Translations under genes and position numbers: made by a program
The notes under the pieces: generated by a model
Told to the model about the DNA's origin: nothing
Database searches by the model: none
Seen by the model: the letters and a program-made list of their open reading frames with translations, nothing else
Part shown: positions 1 through 5,167 of the stretch, one piece after another
Layout: every line of letters begins with the position of its first letter
Position numbering within the stretch: position 1 is the first letter of the stretch
From: Alphaproteobacteria bacterium
GTDB taxonomy: Bacteria > Pseudomonadota > Alphaproteobacteria > Puniceispirillales > Puniceispirillaceae
Length of the DNA: 10,354 nucleotides
Assembly (NCBI GenBank): GCA_022425565.1
Contig: JAKMFG010000084.1
Location: 1 to 10,354, forward strand
Direction of reading: 5' to 3'

Positions 1-581
1 CGCATGCCGTTTTTCTGCGTCACCTGATAATAGCCGAAGCCGTCCTGGCTGGCGCCGTTATAGTCGGGATTGTGCGGGTAGCCGCAACTCTTCGCCGCCT
101 CGATCAGCAGGTCCAGCGCCTCGTACCCATTGCGCAAGCCGCTGACATTGAGCGGGCCGCCCTTGGCGTGGAACTCGTCGTCATCACTGGAGAATTCGCA
201 ATGTTCGGCACGACGGAAATAAGGCAGCACATCGCGGTAGCTCCATCCCAGATTGCCGCGCTGTGCCCAACCGTCATAGTCGGCCGCCTGGCCGCGTACA
301 TAGAGCATGGCGTTGATCGAGGACGACCCGCCAAGCACCTTGCCGCGCGGCTGTTTGATCCGGCGGTTGTTGCTGGCTTCATGCGGTTCGGTCTCGAACA
401 TCCAGTTCATCGCCGGGTTGACCATCGTCTTGATATAGCCGGCGGGAACATGAATGAGGGGGTTGCGGTCTTCGCCGCCGGCTTCGAGCAGAATGACGGA
501 AACCGCAGGGTCCTCGCTGAGGCGCGCTGCCAGCACACATCCTGCGGAGCCACCCCCGACAATAATGTAATCAGCTTTCAT
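1..581 (-). CDS. GMC-family FAD oxidoreductase (choline/alcohol dehydrogenase-like), N-terminal part
   Basis: The minus strand reads open from an ATG at 581-579 to the left edge, giving the first 193 residues of a protein that in this family is usually 530-560 residues long. Residues 4-20 form the opening beta-alpha-beta of a Rossmann fold with GGGSAG at 9-14, and LLEAGG at 31-36 ends the second strand, as expected for binding the FAD adenosine. Around residues 78-97 lies the GMC signature (RGKVLGGSSSINAM...), which contacts the flavin. This combination is diagnostic of glucose-methanol-choline oxidoreductases. The sequence resembles the choline dehydrogenase/BetA-like branch, but the active-site histidines are in the missing C-terminal half, so the substrate cannot be named. 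Only a weak purine-rich stretch precedes the ATG. The gene is divergent from the transporter at 703, with 121 bases between the starts. The family call is secure; substrate and pathway are open. Confidence 0.93.
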   Translation of the reverse strand, partial: MKADYIIVGGGSAGCVLAARLSEDPAVSVILLEAGGEDRNPLIHVPAGYIKTMVNPAMNWMFETEPHEASNNRRIKQPRGKVLGGSSSINAMLYVRGQAADYDGWAQRGNLGWSYRDVLPYFRRAEHCEFSSDDDEFHAKGGPLNVSGLRNGYEALDLLIEAAKSCGYPHNPDYNGASQDGFGYYQVTQKNGM

Positions 582-702
582 AACCCGCTGACTGTGACGC
601 GTTCGCCGACGGCGGGCAACAGCAAAACAGGAGGGGTTTCGGCAGCCCTGCTTTGGGCGTAGGCTCTGGCCGACACCACCATCCGGACGCGTTGCTCTTT
701 CC

Positions 703-1449
703 ATGGATATGTTGCTTGTCTTCCTTCTCGCCGCGGGCCTCAGCGGCGGTTTCGTGAACGGCCTTGCCGGGTTCGGGACCGCGCTGTTCTCTCTTGGCTG
801 GCTGCTGCAGGTCATGCCCCCGCAACAGGCGGTGGCCATTGCTCTTATATGCAGTCTTGTCACCGGAGTGCCGGGTGTCTGGCAGGTACGCCACAGCATC
901 GACAGACGCAGGCTGGCCCTTTTCATCCTGCCGGCATTTGCCGGCATTCCGATCGGGACGGTGCTTCTTGGTTTGATCGATACGCAACTGCTGTCGCTTC
1001 TTGTTGGCGGCATGCTGCTCTTGTATGGCGGCTATTTCGCCTTCCGGCGCACCTTGCCTGCCATCGAGGGGAACTGGACCCTTGTCGAAGCGGGGATCGG
1101 GTTTGTCGGCGGCGTGCTCGGCGCAATGGCCGGGTTGTCGGGCGCGCTGCCGTCGATGTGGCTGGCGCTTCGTCCCTGGCCAAAGGCGGTGCAGCGCGGA
1201 ATCATGCAGCCCTTCAGCATGGTAATCCTGCTGGTGGCGACGGTGTTGCTGGCCCTTGAAGGCGTGTTCACGCCGGACGTGCTCTACAATCTCGGGTTTG
1301 TCCTTCCGGCGAGCATGTTCGGCGCGATCATCGGCTTGATGCTGTTTCGCCGGATGCCGGACGCCCTGTATCCGCGGGTGTTGATCGGCCTGATGCTGAT
1401 CTCGGGCGGCACATTGCTGGCGCGCACATTGCTGATCGGCGAGGCATAG
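703..1449 (+). CDS. TauE/SafE-family (sulfite exporter/DUF81) membrane transporter
   Basis: This 248-residue, strongly hydrophobic protein has the two-halved layout of TauE/SafE permeases. The N-terminal half opens with a glycine-rich helix (GLSGGFVNGLAGFGTALFSL, residues 13-32). The second half repeats the pattern (GFVGGVLGAMAGLSGALPSMW, about 133-153). About seven or eight membrane spans are visible. The length is normal for the family (about 250). Members move small anions such as sulfite, sulfoacetate or other organosulfur and organic acids, but substrate cannot be read from sequence. No good Shine-Dalgarno precedes ATG 703; an in-frame ATG at 709 is a possible alternative with no better site. 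The next gene, tag, starts 8 bases after the stop, so the two are probably co-transcribed although functionally unrelated. Confidence 0.88.
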   Translation: MDMLLVFLLAAGLSGGFVNGLAGFGTALFSLGWLLQVMPPQQAVAIALICSLVTGVPGVWQVRHSIDRRRLALFILPAFAGIPIGTVLLGLIDTQLLSLLVGGMLLLYGGYFAFRRTLPAIEGNWTLVEAGIGFVGGVLGAMAGLSGALPSMWLALRPWPKAVQRGIMQPFSMVILLVATVLLALEGVFTPDVLYNLGFVLPASMFGAIIGLMLFRRMPDALYPRVLIGLMLISGGTLLARTLLIGEA

Positions 1450-1453
1450 GAGG
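1448..1453 (+). promoter_or_regulatory. Shine-Dalgarno of tag, overlapping the preceding stop codon
   Basis: AGGAGG overlaps the TAG stop codon (1447-1449) of the TauE/SafE gene and lies 4 bases before ATG 1458. This supports the chosen tag start and suggests that translation of tag is coupled to termination of the upstream gene. Confidence 0.6.
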
Positions 1454-1457
1454 CAGG

Positions 1458-2072
1458 ATGAAAGACGAGCTGAGCTCACCAGACGGGGTGCGGCGCTGTT
1501 TCGGCAACCGCGCGGGCCAGAACATCCTCGCACATTACCACGACACCGAGTGGGGCGTGCCGGTCCATGATGACAGGCATCTGTTCGAGATGCTCACGCT
1601 GGAGGGTGCGCAGGCCGGACTCAGCTGGGACGTGGTCCTCAGAAAGCGTGCTGGCTACAAGGCGGCCTTTCATGATTTCGATCTGCATCTGGTTGCCGCC
1701 ATGAGCGATGCACAGCTCGATGCGCTTCGCGAGGATGCAGGGATCGTCCGCAACAGGCTGAAAATCTACAGCACCCGCGGCAATGCCCGTGCCATTCTCG
1801 AAATTCAGGACTCGCTGGGCAGTTTCGATTCCTATCTCTGGGGGTTCGTCGACGGGCGACCGCAGGTCAACCACTTCGCCGACCTTGGTGAAATGCCGGC
1901 CTCTACACCACTCAGTGACAGGATCTCGAAAGACATGAAACGCCGGGGGTTCCGCTTTGTCGGTTCCACCATCGTCTACGCCTTCATGCAGGGGATCGGC
2001 ATGGTCAATGACCATGTTGCGGGCTGCTGGGTCCGGTCGGGCAGTTCAGACGCCACATCGCCAGATGATTGA
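1458..2072 (+). CDS. tag: DNA-3-methyladenine glycosylase I
   Basis: This 204-residue protein closely follows E. coli Tag (187 residues). Tag is a helix-hairpin-helix-superfamily base-excision enzyme that removes 3-methyladenine from alkylated DNA in the cytoplasm. The four zinc ligands of the family are all identifiable: Cys14, His28 (in HYHDTEWG), His186 and Cys190 (in NDHVAGC). The LEGAQAGLSW block at 48-57 carries Glu49, equivalent to the substrate-recognising Glu38 of E. coli Tag. RRGFRFVGSTIVYAFMQ near residues 162-178 is another family signature. The N-terminus is about ten residues longer than in E. coli and the C-terminus has a short, poorly conserved tail. A strong Shine-Dalgarno supports the start. 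It looks intact and functional. It follows the transporter directly, probably as an operon by proximity only. Confidence 0.96.
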   Translation: MKDELSSPDGVRRCFGNRAGQNILAHYHDTEWGVPVHDDRHLFEMLTLEGAQAGLSWDVVLRKRAGYKAAFHDFDLHLVAAMSDAQLDALREDAGIVRNRLKIYSTRGNARAILEIQDSLGSFDSYLWGFVDGRPQVNHFADLGEMPASTPLSDRISKDMKRRGFRFVGSTIVYAFMQGIGMVNDHVAGCWVRSGSSDATSPDD

Positions 2073-2080
2073 CGTCGCGC

Positions 2081-2146
2081 CCTGAAACCCCCATCTGCCA
2101 AGTCTGGATAATGATGGCAGGCTTGGTTTGATGACGGGGTTTCAGG
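2081..2146 (+). repeat. 11-bp perfect inverted repeat enclosing the start codon of the next gene
   Basis: CCTGAAACCCC (2081-2091) is exactly complementary to GGGGTTTCAGG (2136-2146), with 44 bases between. Inside, CTGCCA (2095-2100) pairs with TGGCAG (2115-2120), and as an alternative CCAAG (2099-2103) pairs with CTTGG (2122-2126); the two inner stems exclude each other. The ATG at 2131 sits in the loop side just before the right arm. No U-tract follows, so this is not a normal terminator. It could be an mRNA structure controlling translation, or a pair of protein-binding half-sites. Confidence 0.6.
2107..2112 (+). promoter_or_regulatory. possible -10 element for the two small membrane-protein genes
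   Basis: GATAAT matches the sigma-70 -10 consensus at 5 of 6 positions. The best upstream partner is CTGAAA (2082-2087; 4 of 6), with a long 19-base spacer. Transcription would begin about 2119, only about a dozen bases before ATG 2131. The match is weak and would need a transcription start map to confirm. Confidence 0.25.
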
Positions 2147-2601
2147 AAGCTGGTTATATTTTCAGCCAGTTTGACGAGCTGGCGCGTGCCAAGCTCGCGC
2201 TGATCTTTGCCGTTCATCTTGCCGGCATGTTTGCCCTGTTCCGCATGGCGGCAACGCAGCCGACCTCATTCCTGCAGCGTGTTCCAATGCTGGTCACGAG
2301 CCGGACCGGCTCGCTGGCCTCGGCAACGGCGCTCGCCATGCTTGTTGCCGGATGCAGCATCGCGGTCGGGCGGCACAGCGGTGTGGCCACCGTGCTGTTC
2401 CTGAATGCGGGTGTGATCTCGCTCTATGTGATCGAATTTACAATTCTACTGGGACGCGGCTTTTTCAAACGTCTTCTGGATGACGCGCTGCAACCCGAAA
2501 TCCGTTTTGCCATCAGCTTTATCGTGATGGTGAATGCGGGATATTTCACGCTCATGATCCTGAAGGATGTTCTTCTGAGCGACCAGCTAGGAGTGCGCTG
2601 A
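2131..2601 (+). CDS. unrecognised integral membrane protein, four predicted spans
   Basis: I do not recognise this 156-residue protein. Hydrophobic stretches at about 22-40, 63-80, 84-108 and 126-150 suggest four membrane helices. The short N-terminus (MTGFQEAGYIFSQFDELARAKL) looks soluble and mildly amphipathic. The loop at about 109-125 (RGFFKRLLDDALQPEIRF) is charged and probably cytoplasmic. A cysteine lies in span 2 and acidic residues flank spans 3 and 4, but no catalytic motif is evident. ATG 2131 is preferred over the adjacent in-frame TTG at 2128; no strong Shine-Dalgarno is present, and the start lies inside an inverted repeat. The next gene starts one base after the stop, so these two very likely form a translational unit. 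The reading frame has normal local codon character and is open over nearly 500 bases, which supports a real gene. Function unknown. Confidence 0.75.
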   Translation: MTGFQEAGYIFSQFDELARAKLALIFAVHLAGMFALFRMAATQPTSFLQRVPMLVTSRTGSLASATALAMLVAGCSIAVGRHSGVATVLFLNAGVISLYVIEFTILLGRGFFKRLLDDALQPEIRFAISFIVMVNAGYFTLMILKDVLLSDQLGVR

Positions 2602-2602
2602 C

Positions 2603-2887
2603 ATGGCATCAACAACAAAAGCAGACAGCCCGAACGCCTGCGAGGTTCTGTCAGCAAACGATTCCGTTGGCGAATTTCGGCGCGATTTCGTCTGCCTCAA
2701 CGACTCGCTTCACGAAAGCATGCAGGACAACCCCGAGGTAATCATCCTCTATGTCGCGATGGTGATCTTTGTGATGGTGTTCCTGAAGATGGTGACCCGC
2801 GCCCCGCGTGCCACTGCGTCCAGATCCCCAAACAAGGATGCTGCCAAGGACGCTGCCAAGGACGGTGATGCCAAAGACCAGAACTAG
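2603..2887 (+). CDS. unrecognised small single-span membrane protein with charged repeat tail
   Basis: This 94-residue protein has a polar N-terminal domain of about 45 residues with two cysteines (13 and 31), one clear transmembrane helix at about 46-64 (VIILYVAMVIFVMVFLKMV), then a basic stretch (TRAPRATASR) and a lysine/aspartate/alanine-rich tail. Arg/Lys after the helix suggests the tail faces the cytoplasm and the cysteine-bearing N-terminal part the periplasm. AGGAG at 2589-2593 lies 9 bases before the ATG. The gene begins one base after the four-span protein ends, so they are probably made together and may interact. I recognise no family. Its TAG stop shares the bases CTAG with the stop of the convergent acyltransferase gene. 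Confidence 0.7.
   Translation: MASTTKADSPNACEVLSANDSVGEFRRDFVCLNDSLHESMQDNPEVIILYVAMVIFVMVFLKMVTRAPRATASRSPNKDAAKDAAKDGDAKDQN
2834..2878 (+). repeat. short in-frame tandem repeat coding KDAA units
   Basis: Two near-identical 12-base units (AAGGATGCTGCC and AAGGACGCTGCC, 2834-2857) are followed by a 15-base variant (2858-2872) and a partial AAAGAC. They encode KDAA-KDAA-KDGDA-KD at the C-terminus of the 94-residue protein. The one silent T/C difference between the first units suggests an old duplication or slippage event kept in frame. Confidence 0.7.
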
Positions 2888-3702
2888 ATGATGCCGTAGG
2901 TGCGGTCACGAAGACATTGCGTAACGGCCTTGCGGTTGCCAAAAGACTTCAGCTCCGTGGCGTGAACAGGTGGACGCATTGTCAGCGACACCGTGGTGCC
3001 CATCAGCTTGCAGATCTCGCGGAACATCAGCGAGTAGGCAAGTGTCAGGCTGATCTTGCGAGCGGCCTGGAACAGCAGCGAATTCTGGCCGTCAAACAGG
3101 AACGGCACCGTCACCGTGCCGGGTTGCATCGCCAGCTTGGCAGCGAAGGTCTTCCATTCCTTGTCATAGGCATCGCCAACAAGATTCGGCGCAAACGAAA
3201 TGGCGCCAGCCGGGAAGATGATTACGGCACCGCCCTGCTTCAGATATTCGGCAGCCTGCTGGCGCGTTTCAATGTTGGTGGCGAGCGCGGCCTCGGTCTC
3301 GTCGAAATCGATCGGCAGGATTTTGTCCATCGTCGCGGGCGCCTGTTTCAGCACCCGATGCGTGATGATCTTGTAGTCGGACCGCACTTCTGCCATCAGC
3401 GCGCAAAGCACAAGCCCGTCAATCACGCCATAGGGATGGTTGGCGACGACCAGAGTGGGGCCGGTGCGGGGTATCATAGCGCCGGTGTCTCGCTGCAGGT
3501 CGATGCTGATGTTCAGCTTGTCCAGCGCATCCGCCCAGAAACCGGCATAAGGCCGGTCTTCCTCGACATAGTCGAAATAGAGTTTGCGAATCCTCGGCTG
3601 GCCGCTGAAGCGCTCGATGGACCGGATCAGTGTATTGGAAATAGGCCCCATTTCGCCGTCAGCGAAGGTGAATATCGGATGTGCCGTCTGCGAACTCTGC
3701 AT
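2884..3702 (-). CDS. lysophospholipid acyltransferase-like protein (PlsC/LPLAT superfamily)
   Basis: From ATG 3702 this is a 272-residue protein of the glycerolipid acyltransferase superfamily. Such enzymes move an acyl chain onto a glycerolipid or other small lipid acceptor at the inner membrane. The catalytic block is VVANHPYGVIDG, with His89 and Asp95 separated by five residues. This differs from the HX4D of classical PlsC but fits the NHPxGGxDG pattern I recall from hemolysin-like (COG3176-type) members. The second block is IIFPAG at 161-166, where PlsC has FPEG. A polar N-terminal domain of about 80 residues precedes the core. ATG 3702 is preceded by AAGGA about 10 bases upstream. A GTG at 3780 would add 26 residues with no good ribosome site and poor family likeness, so I prefer the ATG. 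The acyl acceptor is unknown; ornithine lipid, lyso-PA and similar acceptors are all possible. The gene converges on the small membrane-protein pair. Confidence 0.85.
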   Translation of the reverse strand: MQSSQTAHPIFTFADGEMGPISNTLIRSIERFSGQPRIRKLYFDYVEEDRPYAGFWADALDKLNISIDLQRDTGAMIPRTGPTLVVANHPYGVIDGLVLCALMAEVRSDYKIITHRVLKQAPATMDKILPIDFDETEAALATNIETRQQAAEYLKQGGAVIIFPAGAISFAPNLVGDAYDKEWKTFAAKLAMQPGTVTVPFLFDGQNSLLFQAARKISLTLAYSLMFREICKLMGTTVSLTMRPPVHATELKSFGNRKAVTQCLRDRTYGII

Positions 3703-3989
3703 TTCTGCTGGTCCTTGCTCTACCCGGATCACGAGAAATGGCGACCGTCTGGCGAGCGCCTGGCTAAACAGGGTAGGCACGAACTAGGCGATTTCAGGGC
3801 AAACTGTCAACGATTCTCGGGCAACCAGCCCGGTGGTGCCAGAAGTCATCCAAACCACACTCAACGCCAGGGCCAAATGCCAGCCTTCGATCAAGGCACG
3901 GGCGACTCCCGCAATTGTTGCCCCGGAACGGGCTGAAAACCGGGCCTGACGGGTGCTGGCGCGGTGGAAAACATGGGTTCTGACTAGAA

Positions 3990-4017
3990 TTGGTATTTTG
4001 TATGACAATTTTATAAG
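3990..4017 (+). promoter_or_regulatory. candidate sigma-70 promoter for proteorhodopsin
   Basis: TTGGTA (3990-3995; 4 of 6) and TATAAG (4012-4017; 5 of 6) are 16 bases apart at the start of the AT-rich tract. If used, transcription would begin near 4024 and the leader would be about 254 bases. Weaker alternatives exist further down (TTGGTG at 4057 with GATAAA at 4081; TTGCGC at 4171 with TATGGT at 4195), so the assignment is tentative. Confidence 0.3.
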
Positions 4018-4024
4018 TTATTGT
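4005..4024. promoter_or_regulatory. 20-base dyad centred on the candidate -10 element
   Basis: ACAAT (4005-4009) and ATTGT (4020-4024) form an inverted repeat with a 10-base spacer whose centre coincides with the centre of TATAAG. A dimeric repressor site there could block the promoter. Arms of 5 bp in AT-rich DNA occur by chance fairly often, so this is only a candidate. Confidence 0.2.
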
Positions 4025-4152
4025 AAATGAATAATAAAAATCGATTGTTGCCAAAATTGGTGCCTGAATCTTGCTGAAATGATAAAACTGTTTTTCACGC
4101 CATAACCAATTGTTAATAAACAACAAAAACTTGGTTTTGATGAGGTGGCCAT

Positions 4153-4187
4153 AAACAGGCCCCTTAGCAATTGCGCCGGGGCTGTTT
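4153..4187 (+). repeat. imperfect inverted repeat (hairpin) in the proteorhodopsin leader
   Basis: AAACAG (4153-4158) pairs with CTGTTT (4182-4187) and CCCC (4160-4163) pairs with GGGG (4178-4181), leaving a single bulged G at 4159: ten base pairs in all. The 14-base loop contains the self-complementary GCAATTGC (4167-4174). No T-run follows, so it is unlikely to be an intrinsic terminator. It lies about 90 bases before the start codon and could act as an mRNA leader structure or a protein-binding site. Confidence 0.5.
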
Positions 4188-4266
4188 GTCTCAATATGGT
4201 TACTGCGTGACGGGTGGGTCATTATGTCGCTAAGGCATGGCGATTCGTCCGTACCTTTTCGTTAAC

Positions 4267-4272
4267 GGAGGT
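4267..4272 (+). promoter_or_regulatory. strong Shine-Dalgarno of proteorhodopsin
   Basis: GGAGGT lies 5 bases before ATG 4278 and is the best ribosome-binding site in the window, as expected for a highly made membrane protein. It favours ATG 4278 over the in-frame ATG at 4302. Confidence 0.75.
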
Positions 4273-4277
4273 ACAAA

Positions 4278-5066
4278 ATGAAACTCTTCAAGGGTAAGGC
4301 CATGAAAACGCTGCTGACTGCGGCAGCGTTGGCCATCACACCCACTGTTGCGTTTGCTGCAGGTGATAACCTCAAGAGTGACGACTTTGTCGGCATCTCT
4401 TTCTGGTTGATCTCGATGGCGCTGGTCGCTTCGACCGCGTTCTTCTTCATCGAAACGCAGCGCGTAGAAGGCAAGTGGAAAACTTCGCTTACCGTGTCCG
4501 GTCTCGTGACTCTCGTCGCAGCCGTGCACTACTTCTACATGCGTGACGTGTGGGTCGCTACTGGTGAGACACCGACGGTATATCGTTATATCGACTGGCT
4601 CATCACTGTTCCGCTTCTGATGATCGAGTTCTACCTGATCCTGCGCGCGATCGCCAACGTATCGTCTGGCATCTTCTGGCGCCTGACAGTAGGTACGCTC
4701 ATCATGCTGGTCGGTGGTTATGCCGGCGAGGTTGGCTACATGAATGCGTGGCTCGGCTTTGTCATCGGTATGGCCGGTTGGTTCTACATTCTGTACGAGA
4801 TCTTCGCTGGTGAAGCCGGCAAGCTCTCCGCAGAGCAGGCACCTGAGTCGGTCAAGTCGGCCTTCTCGACCATGCGCTGGATTGTAACCATCGGCTGGGC
4901 GATCTATCCGCTCGGCTACTTCTATGGTTACCTGGCAACCGGTGATCCGGGCAGCGCTGCAGACTCGCTCAACGTGATCTACAACCTGGCTGACGTACTG
5001 AACAAAATTGCGTTCGGTGTGATCATCTGGAACGTTGCGGTCACCGAGACCGAAGCGAAAGCCTAA
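4278..5066 (+). CDS. green-tuned proteorhodopsin, light-driven proton pump
   Basis: This 262-residue seven-helix retinal protein aligns throughout with the SAR86 green proteorhodopsin. It pumps protons out of the cell across the inner membrane in light. The Schiff-base lysine is Lys243 (NLADVLNKIAFG), the primary proton acceptor Asp106 and the cytoplasmic donor Glu117 (RYIDWLITVPLLMIEFYL), with Arg103 and Asp239 completing the counter-ion set and His84 matching the His75 partner of Asp97. Leu114 is at the spectral-tuning position (105 in the SAR86 protein); leucine there gives green absorption. Residues 1-28 look like a signal peptide ending AFA-AGD. ATG 4278 has the strong ribosome site; starting at 4302 would give a more typical N-terminus. 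The gene prefers GGT, GCT and CGT-type codons more than its neighbours, consistent with high expression. A terminator follows immediately. Confidence 0.98.
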   Translation: MKLFKGKAMKTLLTAAALAITPTVAFAAGDNLKSDDFVGISFWLISMALVASTAFFFIETQRVEGKWKTSLTVSGLVTLVAAVHYFYMRDVWVATGETPTVYRYIDWLITVPLLMIEFYLILRAIANVSSGIFWRLTVGTLIMLVGGYAGEVGYMNAWLGFVIGMAGWFYILYEIFAGEAGKLSAEQAPESVKSAFSTMRWIVTIGWAIYPLGYFYGYLATGDPGSAADSLNVIYNLADVLNKIAFGVIIWNVAVTETEAKA

Positions 5067-5075
5067 ATGACCTAA

Positions 5076-5120
5076 TGATGAAGGGCGGCACCCCCACGTC
5101 GCCCTTCATCACATTTTCTT
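5076..5120 (+). terminator. intrinsic terminator between proteorhodopsin and crtE
   Basis: TGATGAAGGGCG (5076-5087) pairs perfectly with CGCCCTTCATCA (5100-5111). A further G-T and C-G pair shorten the loop to 8 bases (ACCCCCAC). The T-rich CATTTTCTT (5112-5120) follows. It begins 9 bases after the rhodopsin stop codon. It should end most rhodopsin transcripts before crtE, allowing much more pump mRNA than pigment-gene mRNA. Confidence 0.88.
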
Positions 5121-5167
5121 AATGACGTTTTGTGAATCATCTTGTTGCGCGGGAAGGTGCGGATTTT

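Larger units (their letters stand above)
3781..4277. other. long gene-free region upstream of proteorhodopsin
   Basis: About 500 bases with no convincing gene. The left 200 bases are GC-rich and carry small hairpins (for example CGGGC-AACCA-GCCCG at 3818-3832). From about 3985 to 4140 composition turns strongly AT-rich, with runs of A and T, and then returns to GC-rich. Minus-strand open frames here (about 3784-4008 and 3794-4222) lack good starts and ribosome sites and have unlikely compositions. The region probably holds promoters for the rhodopsin gene and for the minus-strand acyltransferase, plus leader structure. Confidence 0.7.

Noticed and set aside
643..656. Small hairpin GCCC-tgcttt-GGGC and CGCCG-a-CGGCG (604-614) between the divergent genes
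   Set aside because: The arms are only 4-5 bp in GC-rich DNA, are not followed by a T-run and lie in a divergent intergenic space, so neither a terminator nor an operator can be argued.
571..1533. Minus-strand open frame of 320 codons opposite the TauE/SafE gene
   Set aside because: It is highly polar with Gln/His/Arg-rich low-complexity sequence, antisense to a clear membrane transporter, and its start overlaps tag. It is a mirror frame.
2917..3936. Plus-strand open frame of 339 codons opposite the acyltransferase
   Set aside because: It is antisense to the gene with HX5D and FPAG motifs, rich in Arg/Gln/His, and shows no domain or ribosome site.
4057..4076. Sigma-54 (-24/-12) promoter suggested by TTGG...TTGCT before proteorhodopsin
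   Set aside because: The GG and GC elements are separated by 12 bases instead of the required 10, and the rest of the consensus is poor.
3784..4222. Minus-strand frames of 74 and 142 codons just upstream of the acyltransferase
   Set aside because: The shorter one starts only at a TTG with no ribosome site; the longer one crosses the AT-rich tract with erratic composition. A short hydrophobic stretch (LALALSVVWM) in the shorter one is not enough to support a gene.
5132..5167. GTG start extending crtE by 12 residues
   Set aside because: No ribosome site precedes it, and the added residues are antisense-like and not family-typical; ATG 5168 has GGAAGG at good spacing.
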